A model generated the notes under the pieces. The model was not told where the DNA came from. It was given only the letters and a program-made list of their open reading frames with translations, and made no database searches. A program made the translations under genes and the position numbers. Shown here piece after piece: positions 12,901 through 24,900 of a DNA stretch of 64,000 nucleotides. Every line of letters begins with the position of its first letter. Position 1 is the first letter of the stretch. Source of the DNA: Salvelinus alpinus (Eukaryota > Chordata > Actinopteri > Salmoniformes > Salmonidae); assembly GCF_045679555.1 (NCBI RefSeq), contig NC_092091.1, positions 79,412,644 to 79,476,643 on the forward strand, in the 5' to 3' direction.

Positions 12901-15900
12901 TTTGAATCTGCTGTGTAGTACTAGGGGCAAAACCCAAAATGTGTAGCCCTTGGGGGTCCCGGGACGCTAAACCTCACCCTTGGGGTCCCAGGACCGAGTT
13001 TGAGAGACTCTGATGTAGCATGATGTTGATGATAACGGCGTGCGTTTCAGCACGAGTCGTTCCGGCAGCAGCAGGCTGGGAAGGTGTCGGGGGAAACTGA
13101 CCTCTACTTCCTGAAACAGACGGTGGTCAACTCCTGTGGCACCGTGGCTCTGCTGCACGCAGTCGCCAACAACCTCACCCACATAGAGTATGGTGAGTAG
13201 AAACTGGCCCTGCATGGAGCCAAGATGGAGGGGGGGATGTCGAATACCCATACTTGCGTTCAGAATAGTGGGCTGATTCAGACACGGCCAGTGTGTAGTA
13301 GTAGGTAAGCCAGGTTCAGACCAGTGTGTAGTTTTAGTTAGTAGTAGGGAAGCCAGATTCAGACCAGTGTGTAGTTTTAGTTAGTAGCAGGGAAGCCAGA
13401 GTCAGACCAGTGTGTAGTTTTAGTTAGTAGCAGGGAAGCCAGATCCAGACCAGTGTGTAGTTTTAGTTAGTAGCAGGGAAGCCAGATTCAGACCAGTGTG
13501 TAGTTTTAGTTAGTAGCAGGGAAGCCAGATTCAGACCCGTGTGTAGTTTTAGTTAGTAGCAGGGAAGCCAGATTCAGACCAGTGTGTAGTTTTAGTTAGT
13601 AGCAGGGAGCCAGATTCAGACCAGTGTGTAGTTTTAGTTAGTAGCAGGGAAGCCAGATCCAGACCAGTGTGTAGTGTTAGTTAGTAGTAGGGAAGCCAGA
13701 TCCAGACCAGTGTGTAGTTTTAGTTAGTAGTAGGGAAGCCAGATCCAGACCAGTGTTTAGTAAGTAGTAGGGAAGCCAGATCCAGACCAGTGTGTAGTTT
13801 TAGTTAGTAGGAGGGAAGCCAGATCCAGACCAGTGTGTAGTTTTAGTTAGTAGCAGGGAAGCCAGATTCAGACCAGTGTGTAGTTTTAGTTAGTAGCAGG
13901 GAAGCCAGATCCAGACCAGTGTGTAGTTTTAGTTAGTAGCAGGGAAGCCAGATTCAGACCAGTGTGTAGTTTTAGTTAGTAGCAGGGAAGCCAGATCCAG
14001 ACCAGTGTGTAGTTTTAGTTAGTAGCAGGGAAGCCAGATCCAGACCAGTGTGTAGTTTTAGTTAGTAGCAGGGAAGCCAGATCCAGACCAGTGTGTAGTT
14101 TTAGTTAGTAGCAGGGAAGCCAGATTCAGACCAGTGTGTAGTTTTAGTTAGTAGCAGGGAAGCCAGATTCAGACCAGTGTGTAGTTTTAGTTAGTAGTAG
14201 GGAAGCCAGATCCAGACCAGTGTGTAGTTTTAGTTAGTAGGGAAGCCAGGTTCAGACCAGTGTGTAGTTTTAGTTAGTAGCAGGGAAGCCAGGTCCAGAC
14301 CAGTGTGTAGTTTTAGTTAGTAGCAGGGAAGCCAGATCCAGACCAGTGTGTAGTTTTAGTTAGTAGCAGGGAAGCCAGATTCAGACCAGTGTGTAGTTTT
14401 AGTTAGTAGCAGGGAAGCCAGATTCAGACCAGTGTGTAGTTTTAGTTAGTAGCAGGGAAGCCAGATTCAGACCAGTGTATAGTTTTAGTTAGTAGCAGGG
14501 AAGCCAGATCCAGACCAGTGTGTAGTTTTAGTTAGTAGCAGGGAAGCCAGATCCAGACCAGTGTGTAGTTTTAGTTAGTAGCAGGGAAGCCAGATCCAGA
14601 CCAGTGTGTAGTTTTAGTTAGTAGCAGGGAAGCCAGATTCAGACCAGTGTGTAGTTTTAGTTAGTAGCAGGGAAGCCAGATTCAGACCAGTGTGTAGTTT
14701 TAGTTAGTAGTAGGGAAGCCAGATCCAGACCAGTGTGTAGTTTTAGTTAGTAGCAGGGAAGCCAGATCCAGACCAGTGTGTAGTTAGTAGCAGGGAAGCC
14801 AGATTCAGACCAGTGTGTAGGTTTAGTTAGTAACAGGGAAGCCAGATCCAGACCAGTGTGTAGTTTTAGTTAGTAGCAGGGAAGCCAGATTCAGACCAGT
14901 GTGTAGTTTTAGTTAGTAGTAGGGAAGCCAGATTCAGACCAGTGTGTAGTTTTAGTTAGTAGCAGGGAGCCAGATTCAGACCAGTGTGTAGTTTTAGTTA
15001 GTAGTAGGGAAGCCAGATCCAGACCAGTGTGTAGTTTTAGTTAGTAGTAGGGAAGCCAGATCCAGACCAGTGTTTAGTTAGTAGTAGGGAAGCCAGATCC
15101 AGACCAGTGTGTAGTTAGTAGCAGGGAAGCCAGATCCAGACCAGTGTGTAGTTTTAGTTAGTAGCAGGGAAGCCAGATCCAGACCAGTGTGTAGTTTTAG
15201 TTAGTAGTAGGGAAGCCAGATCCAGACCAGTGTGTAGTTTTAGTTAGTAGCAGGGAAGCCAGATCCAGACCAGTGTGTAGTTAGTAGCAGGGAAGCCAGA
15301 TCCAGACCAGTGTGTAGTTTTAGTTAGTAGCAGGGAAGCCAGAGTCAGACCAGTGTGTAACAGCACTGTCTCTGTGCCAGATGATGACTCTGCTCTGAAG
15401 AAGTTTCTAGATGAGACGGCTAACATGACCCCCGCCCAGCGAGCCACACACCTGGAGAACAACCAGGTAACACACACACACCTGGAGAACAACCAGGTAA
15501 CACACACACACACACACACACCTGGAGAACAACCAGGTAACACACACACACACCTGGAGAACAACCAGGTAACACACACACACACCTGGAGAACAACCAG
15601 GTGACACACACACACACACACCTGGAGAACAACCAGGTAACACACATTCACAGTGATATATATATATATATACACACACCTTGGCTATGTCCCAATTACC
15701 GCTTCTTCCTTCCAAAGTGTGTACTTGTTCTACGGTGGAAACTTCCTCGCGTTGGACTATGGTGGCAACGTCCTCTAGCCAAAGCTTCCTTCACTAATTC
15801 TAGATCTGTAGTGAACGAGTCCATACTTCAGGAGAAGGTAGATATTATTGGGGGACACCTCACGTCTAGCCTCGTGGCGAACCAGGCTTCTGTAAAACTG

Positions 15901-18900
15901 GATGCCTGGGAAGATACATGTCAGAAATACGCTAAAGAGCGGTTGGAACCCGGTGTAAATCAGCCACGCCTCCCAACACGTCAAACCAATCAAATACGTT
16001 GTTTTGGCGGAGCCTCTAAGGTGCTCAGCAGGTTAGTGCCGTAGAAGCAACCGTGACGACTAACATGTCAACAGACACTGGGGACTAAACATTTAGAATG
16101 TTCACAGCTACCGTGACGACCAACATGTCAACAGACACTGGGGACTAAACATTTAGAATGTTCACAGCTACCGTGACGACTAACATGTCAACAGACACTG
16201 GGGACTAAACATTTAGAATGTTCACCGCTACCGTGACGACTAACATGTCAACAGGCACTGGGGACTAAACATTTAGAATGTTCACAGCTACCGTGACGAC
16301 TAACATGTCAACAGACACTGGGGACTAAACATTTAGAATGTTCACAGCTACCGTGACGACTAACATGTCAACAGACACTGGGGACTAAACATTTAGAATG
16401 TTCACAGCTACCGTGACGACTAACATGTCAACAGGCACTGGGGACTAAACATTTAGAATGTTCACAGCTACCGTGACGACTAACATGTCAACAGACACTG
16501 GGGACTAAACATTTAGAATGGTCACAGCTACCGTGACGACCAACATGTCAACAGACACTGGGGACTAAACATTTAGAATGTTCACAGCTACCGTGACGAC
16601 TAACATGTCAACAGACACTGGGGACTAAACATTTAGAATGTTCACAGCTACCGTGACGACTAACATGTCAACAGACACTGGGGACTAAACATTTAGAATG
16701 TTCACAGCTACCGTGACGACCAACATGTCAACAGACACTGGGGACTAAACATTTAGAATGGTCACAGCTACCGTGACGACTAACATGTCAACAGACACTG
16801 GGGACTAAACATTTAGAATGTTCACAGCTACCGTGACGACTAACATGTCAACAGACACTGGGGACTAAACATTTAGAATGTTCACAGCTACCGTGACGAC
16901 TAACATGTCAACAGACACTGGGGACTAAACATTTAGAATGGTCACAGCTACCGTGACGACTAACATGTCAACAGGCACTGGGGACTAAACATTTAGAATG
17001 TTCACAGCTACCGTGACGACTAACATGTCAACAGACACTGGGGACTAAACATTTAGAATGGTCACAGCTACCGTGACGACTAACATGTCAACAGACACTG
17101 GGGACTAAACATTTAGAATGTTCACAGCTACCGTGACGACTAACATGTCAACAGACACTGGGGACTAAACATTTAGAATGTTCACAGCTACCGTGACGAC
17201 TAACATGTCAACAGACACTGGGGACTAAACATTTAGAATGTTCACAGCTACCGTGACGACTAACATGTCAACAGACACTGGGGACTAAACATTTAGAATG
17301 TTCACAGCTACCGTGACGACTAACATGTCAACAGACACTGGGGACTAAACATTTAGAATGTTCGCAGCTACCGTGACGACTAACATGTCAACAGACACTG
17401 GGACTAAACATTTAGAATGTTCACAGCTACCGTGACGACTAACATGTCAACAGGCACTGGGGACTAAACATTTAGAATGTTCACAGCTACCGTGACGACT
17501 AACATGTCAACAGACACTGGGACTAAACATTTAGAATGTTCACAGCTACCGTGACGACTAACATGTCAACAGACACTGGGGACTAAACATTTAGAATGTT
17601 CACAGCTACCGTGACGACTAACATGTCAACAGGCACTGGGGACTAAACATTTAGAATGCTCACAGCTACCGTGACGACTAACATGTCAACAGACACTGGG
17701 GACTAAACATTTAGAATGTTCACAGCTACCGTGACGACTAACATGTCAACAGACACTGGGACTAAACATTTAGAATGTTCGCAGCTACCGTGATGGTACA
17801 AAAAAAATACGTTTTTTTTTTCTTTGAATTATCTTTTATCAGATCTATTGTTCTATTCTCCTACATTAATTTCACATTTCTACAAACTACCAAGTGTTTC
17901 CTTTCAAATGGTACCAAGAATATGTCCTTACTTCAGGGCCTGAGCTACAGGCAGTTAGATTTGGTCAATTTTAGGCATAAATTGAAAGGGGCAGATCCTT
18001 AAGAGGTTTGTAAGCATCGACTTTTTACGGCGTTTTACCGCTAAGACACGGTACTTCATGGCGATATGAAAACTTCAAGTCACGGTGTAATTCTGTTGCT
18101 GAAGTTACGGGTTGGCGGTTTATTTGGAGACTTGGTTTTCAATCTTGCCGCTGGAACGTTCAAACTGTTTTTGTAAGTCGAGCTCACATCAGACATGAAG
18201 CTGCAGTTGTCGTCTTGGCCACTAGAGGACAGCAGAGAGCTGCTGGGGTTATGAGATGCATGGCTTCACAGATCAATACGGTGTTGTAACGTATAGGAAT
18301 ACATGTTTATATTTACATTATATAGGTTAATATGTGTAGATCTAATACATGTTTAATTTGTAGATATCTATGTTTAGTCTTAGTGTAGATATATTTATGA
18401 ATATGCTTTAATGTTCACTGAATGGACAAAACATTAAAAACAGGTCTTTCCCTGACAGATTGATCAAGTGGAAGCTATGATCCCTTATTGATGTCACTTG
18501 TTAAATCCACTTCAGTGTAGATGAAGGGAGACGGGTTAAATAAGGATTTCTAAGCCTTTAGACAATTGAGACATGGATTGTGTGTGTGCCATTCAGAGGG
18601 TGAATGGGCAAGACAAAAAATGTGTAAGTGCCTTTTGAACAGGGTATGGTAGTAGATGCCAGGTGCACCGGTATGTGTCAAGAACTGTAGATTTTATTTA
18701 TTTTTCACGCTCAAGTTTCCTGTGTGTATCAAGAATGGGCCACCACCCAAAGGACATCCAGCTAACGTGACACAACTGTGGGAAGCATTGGAGTCAACAT
18801 GGGCCACCATCCCTGTGGAACACTACTGACTCCTTGTAGAGGCCCCGTGGAACACTACTGACTCCTTGTAGAGGCCCCGTGGAACACTACTGACTCCTTG

Positions 18901-21900
18901 TAGAGGCCCTGTGGAACACTACTGACTCCTTGTAGAGGCCCTGTGGATCACTACTGACTCCTTGTAGAGGCCCTGTGGAACACTACTGACTCCTTGTAGA
19001 GGCCCTGTGGAACACTACTGACTCCTTGTAGAGGCCCTCTGGAACACTACTGACTCCTTGTAGAGGCCCTGTGGATCACTACTGACTCCTTGTAGAGGCC
19101 CTGTGGAACACTACTGACTCCTTGTAGAGGCCCCGTGGAACACTACTGACTCCTTGTAGAGGCCCTGCCCTGTGGAACACTACTGACTCCTTGTAGAGGC
19201 CCCGTGGAACACTACTGACTCCTTGTAGAGGCCCCGTGGAACACTACTGACTCCTTGTAGAGGCCCCGTGGAACACTACTGACTCCTTGTAGAGGCCCCG
19301 TGGAACACTACTGACTCCTTGTAGAGGCCCTGTGGAACACTACTGACTCCTTGTAGAGGCCCCGTGGAACACTACTGACTCCTTGTAGAGGCCCCGTGGA
19401 ACACTACTGACTCCTTGTAGAGGCCCTGTGGAACACTACTGACTCCTTGTAGAGGCCCCGTGGAACACTACTGACTCCTTGTAGAGGCCCCGTGGAACAC
19501 TACTGACTCCTTGTAGAGGCCCCGTGGAACACTACTGACTCCTTGTAGAGGCCCTGTGGAACACTACTGACTCCTTGTAGAGGCCCTGTGGAACACTACT
19601 GACTCCTTGTAGAGGCCCTGTGGATCACTACTGACTCCTTGTAGAGGCCCTGCTCTGTGGAACACTACTGACTCCTTGTAGAGGCCCTGTGGAACACTAC
19701 TGACTCCTTGTAGAGGCCCCGTGGAACACTACTGACTCCTTGTAGAGGCCCCGTGGAACACTACTGACTCCTTGTAGAGGCCCTGCCCCGTGGAACACTA
19801 CTGACTCCTTGTAGAGGCCCTGTGGAACACTACTGACTCCTTGTAGAGGCCCTGTGGAACACTACTGACTCCTTGTAGAGGCCCTGCCCCGTGGAACACT
19901 ACTGACTCCTTGTAGAGGCCCTGTGGAACACTACTGACTCCTTGTAGAGGCCCTGTGGAACACTACTGACTCCTTGTAGAGGCCCTGTGGAACACTACTG
20001 ACTCCTTGTAGAGGCCCCGTGGAACACTACTGACTCCTTGTAGAGGCCCCGTGGAACACTACTGACTCCTTGTAGAGGCCCCGTGGAACACTACTGACTC
20101 CTTGTAGAGGCCCCGTGGAACACTACTGACTCCTTGTAGAGGCCCCGTGGAACACTACTGACTCCTTGTAGAGGCCCCGTGGAACACTACTGACTCCTTG
20201 TAGAGGCCCCGTGGAACACTACTGACTCCTTGTAGAGGCCCCGTGGAACACTACTGACTCCTTGTAGAGGCCCCGTGGAACACTACTGACTCCTTGTAGA
20301 GGCCCTGCCCTGTGGAACACTACTGACTCCTTGTAGAGGCCCCGTGGAACACTACTGACTCCTTGTAGAGGCCCTGCCCTGTGGAACACTACTGACTCCT
20401 TGTAGAGGCCCCGTGGAACACTACTGACTCCTTGTAGAGGCCCCGTGGAACACTACTGACTCCTTGTAGAGGCCCCGTGGAACACTACTGACTCCTTGTA
20501 GAGGCCCCGTGGATCACTACTGACTCCTTGTAGAGGCCCTGTGGAACACTACTGACTCCTTGTAGAGGCCCCGTGGATCACTACTGACTCCTTGTAGAGG
20601 CCCCGTGGATCACTACTGACTCCTTGTAGAGGCCCCGTGGAACACTACTGACTCCTTGTAGAGGCCCCGTGGAACACTACTGACTCCTTGTAGAGGCCCC
20701 GTGGAACACTACTGACTCCTTGTAGAGGCCCCGTGGAACACTACTGACTCCTTGTAGAGGCCCTGTGGAACACTACTGACTCCTTGTAGAGGCCCCGTGG
20801 AACACTACTGACTCCTTGTAGAGGCCCCGTGGAACACTACTGACTCCTTGTAGAGGCCCCGTGGAACACTACTGACTCCTTGTAGAGGCCCCGTGGAACA
20901 CTACTGACTCCTTGTAGAGGCCCCGTGGAACACTACTGACTCCTTGTAGAGGCCCCGTGGAACACTACTGACTCCTTGTAGAGGCCCCGTGGAACACTAC
21001 TGACTCCTTGTAGAGGCCCCGTGGAACACTACTGACTCCTTGTAGAGGCCCCGTGGAACACTACTGACTCCTTGTAGAGGCCCCGTGGAACACTACTGAC
21101 TCCTTGTAGAGGCCCCGTGGAACACTACTGACTCCTTGTAGAGGCCCCGTGGAACACTACTGACTCCTTGTAGAGGCCCCGTGGAACACTACTGACTCCT
21201 TGTAGAGGCCCCGTGGAACACTACTGACTCCTTGTAGAGGCCCCGTGGAACACTACTGACTCCTTGTAGAGGCCCCGTGGAACACTACTGACTCCTTGTA
21301 GAGGCCCCGTGGAACACTACTGACTCCTTGTAGAGGCCCCGTGGAACACTACTGACTCCTTGTAGAGGCCCCGTGGAACACTACTGACTCCTTGTAGAGG
21401 CCCCGTGGAACACTACTGACTCCTTGTAGAGGCCCCGTGGAACACTACTGACTCCTTGTAGAGGCCCCGTGGAACACTACTGACTCCTTGTAGAGGCCCC
21501 GTGGAACACTACTGACTCCTTGTAGAGGCCCCGTGGAACACTACTGACTCCTTGTAGAGGCCCCGTGGAACACTACTGACTCCTTGTAGAGGCCCCGTGG
21601 AACACTACTGACTCCTTGTAGAGGCCCCGTGGAACACTACTGACTCCTTGTAGAGGCCCCGTGGAACACTACTGACTCCTTGTAGAGGCCCCGTGGAACA
21701 CTACTGACTCCTTGTAGAGGCCCCGTGGAACACTACTGACTCCTTGTAGAGGCCCCGTGGAACACTTGACTCCTTGTAGAGGCCCCGTGGAACACTTGAC
21801 TCCTTGTAGAGGCCCCGTGGAACACTTGACTCCTTGTAGAGGCCCCGTGGAACACTTGACTCCTTGTAGAGGCCCCGTGGAACACTTGACTCCTTGTAGA

Positions 21901-24900
21901 GGCCCCGTGGAACACTTTACTCCTTGTATAGGCCCCGTGGAACACTACCGACTCCTTGTAGAGGCCCCGTGGAACACTACTGACTCCTTGTAGAGGCCCC
22001 GTGGAACACTTGACTCCTTGTAGAGGCCCCGTGGAACACTTGACTCCTTGTAGAGGCCCCGTGGAACACTTGACTCCTTGTAGAGGCCCCGTGGAACACT
22101 TGACTCCTTGTAGAGGCCCCGTGGAACACTTGACTCCTTGTAGAGGCCCCGTGGAACACTTGACTCCTTGTAGAGGCCCCGTGGAACACTTGACTCCTTG
22201 TAGAGGCCCCGTGGAACACTACTGACTCCTTGTAGAGGCCCCGTGGAACACTACTGACTCCTTGTAGAGGCCCCGTGGAACACTACTGACTCCTTGTAGA
22301 GGCCCTGTGGAACACTACTGACTCCTTGTAGAGGCCCCGTGGAACACTTGACTCCTTGTAGAGGCCCTGCCCCGTGGAACACTACTGACTCCTTGTAGAG
22401 GCCCCGTGGAACACTATTGACTCCTTGTAGAGGCCCTGCCCCGTGGAACACTACTGACTCCTTGTAGAGGCCCCGTGGAACACTACTGACTCCTTGTAGA
22501 GGCCCTGCCCCGTGGAACACTACTGACTCCTTGTAGAGGCCCTGCCCCGTGGAACACTACTGACTCCTTGTAGAGGCCCTGTGGAACACTACTGACTCCT
22601 TGTAGAGGCCCTGCCCCGTGGAACACTACTGACTCCTTGTAGAGGCCCCGTGGAACACTACTGACTCCTTGTAGAGGCCCCGTGGAACACTACTGACTCC
22701 TTGTAGAGGCCCCGTGGAACACTACTGACTCCTTGTAGAGGCCCCGTGGAACACTACTGACTCCTTGTAGAGGCCCCGTGGAACACTACTGACTCCTTGT
22801 AGAGGCCCCGTGGAACACTACTGACTCCTTGTAGAGGCCCCGTGGAACACTACTGACTCCTTGTAGAGGCCCCGTGGAACACTACTGACTCCTTGTAGAG
22901 GCCCCGTGGAACACTACTGACTCCTTGTAGAGGCCCTGCCCCGTGGAACACTATTGACTCCTTGTAGAGGCCCTGACAAGTTGAAGCTGTTCTGTGGGCA
23001 GAAGGGGTTCTTAATACGTAGTATATTCAGTGTATCGGTGGAGGTATTTGTCTAAATGTTTCATATATATTCATATGTTTAATGTATATACCTGTGTAGA
23101 TACCTGTTGCCTGTATATGTCTACATACAGGTATTCAGACCCCTTGACTTTTTCCACATTTTGTTACGTTAGTCTTATTTTAAAATTGATTAAATCGTTT
23201 TTTCCCCTCAATCTACACACAATCCCCCATAATGACAAAGCAAAAATAAGTTTAGACTTTTTTGCTAATATAGAAAAAATAAACTGGCTGTGTGCTTAGG
23301 GTCATTGTCCTGTTGGAAGGTGAACCTTCACCCCAGTCTGAGGTCCTGAGTGCTCTGGAGCAGGTTTTCATCAAGGATCTCTCTATATTTTACTCTGTTC
23401 ATCTTTGCCTCGATCCTGACTAGTCTCCCAGTCCCTGCCGCTGAAAAACATCCCTACAGCATGAGGCTGCCACCACCATGCATCACTTTAGGGATGGTGC
23501 CAGGTTTCCTCGAGAAACCTGACGCTTGGCATTCAGGCCAGAGAATCTTGTTTCTCATGGTCTGAGGGTCCTTTAGGTGCCTTTTAGCAAACTCCAAGCG
23601 GGCTGTCATATGCCTTTTACTGAGGAGAGGCTTCCCTCTGGCCACTCTACCATAAAGGCCTGATTGGTGGAGAGGCTTCCCTCTGGCCACTCTACCATAA
23701 AGGCCTGATTGGTGGAGAGGCTTCCCTCTGGCCACTCTACCATAAAGGCCTGAATGGTGGAGAGGCTTCCCTCTGGCCACTCTACCATAAAGGCCTGATT
23801 GGTGGAGAGGCTTCCCTCTGGCCACTCTACCATAAAGGCCTGATTGGTGGAGAGGCTTCCCTCTGGCCACTCTACCATAAAGGCCTGATTGGTGGAGAGG
23901 CTTCCCTCTGGCCACTCTACCATAAAGGCCTGATTGGTGGAGAGGCTTCCCTCTGGCCACTCTACCATAAAGGCCTGATTGGTGGAGAGGCTTCCCTCTG
24001 GCCACTCTACCATAAAGGCCTGATTGGTGGAGAGGCTTCCCTCTGGCCACTCTACCATAAAGGCCTGATTGGTGGAGAGGCTTCCCTCTGGCCACTCTAC
24101 CAGAAAGGCCTGATTGGTGGAGAGGCTTCCCTCTGGCCACTCTACCATAAAGGCCTGATTGGTGGAGAGGCTTCCCCCTGGCCACTCCCATAAAGGCCTG
24201 ATTGGAGGAGTGCTGCAGAGGGTTGTCCTTCTGGAAAGTTCTCCCATCTCTACAGAGGAACTCTGGAGCTCTGTCAGTGACCATCAGGTTCTTGGTCACC
24301 TCCCTGACCAAGGCCCTTCTCCCCAATTGCTCAGTTTGGCCGGGCGTCCAGCTTTAGGAAGAGTCTTGGTGGTTCCAAACTTCTTCCATTTAAGAATGGA
24401 GGCCAATGTGTTCTTGAGGACCTTCAATGCTGCAGAAATGTCTTGGTACCCTTCCCCAGATCTGTGCCTCGACACAATCCTGTCTCAGACAATTCCTTCC
24501 ACCTCATGGCTTGGTTTTTGCTCTGACACTGTCGGGGCGGCAGGTAGCCTCGTGGTTAGAGCGTTGGGCCAGTATCCGAAAGGTTGCTAGATCGAATCCC
24601 TGAGCTGACAAGGTAAAAATCTGTCGTTCCGCCCCTGAACAAGGCAGTTAACCCACTGTTCCCCGGTAGGCGGTCATTGTAAATAAGAATTTGTTCTAAA
24701 CCGACTAGTTAAATATAAACTCTGGGACCTTGGACAGGTGTGTGCCTTTCCAGCGCCTGTCAAATGAATTGACCACAGGTGGTCTGAATACTGGTGGACT
24801 CCAAGTTATAGAAATATTTTAAGGATCAATGGAAACCGAATACACCTGAGCTGCATTTCGAGTCTCCTGGCTAAGGGTCTGAATACTGATGTAAATAAGG

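Noticed and set aside
15244..15715. Cys/Val-rich frames ([12 protein letters not shown])
   Set aside because: Minus-strand reading of the CA runs and duplicated exon 5 end.
21733..22520. Repetitive frames [10 protein letters not shown] / [10 protein letters not shown]
   Set aside because: They arise from the 30-bp variant blocks of the 32-bp array. Not coding.
24540..24612. Possible tRNA gene
   Set aside because: The A- and B-box-like sequence is the head of an HpaI-type SINE followed by its body, and lacks a proper tRNA fold and 3' end.
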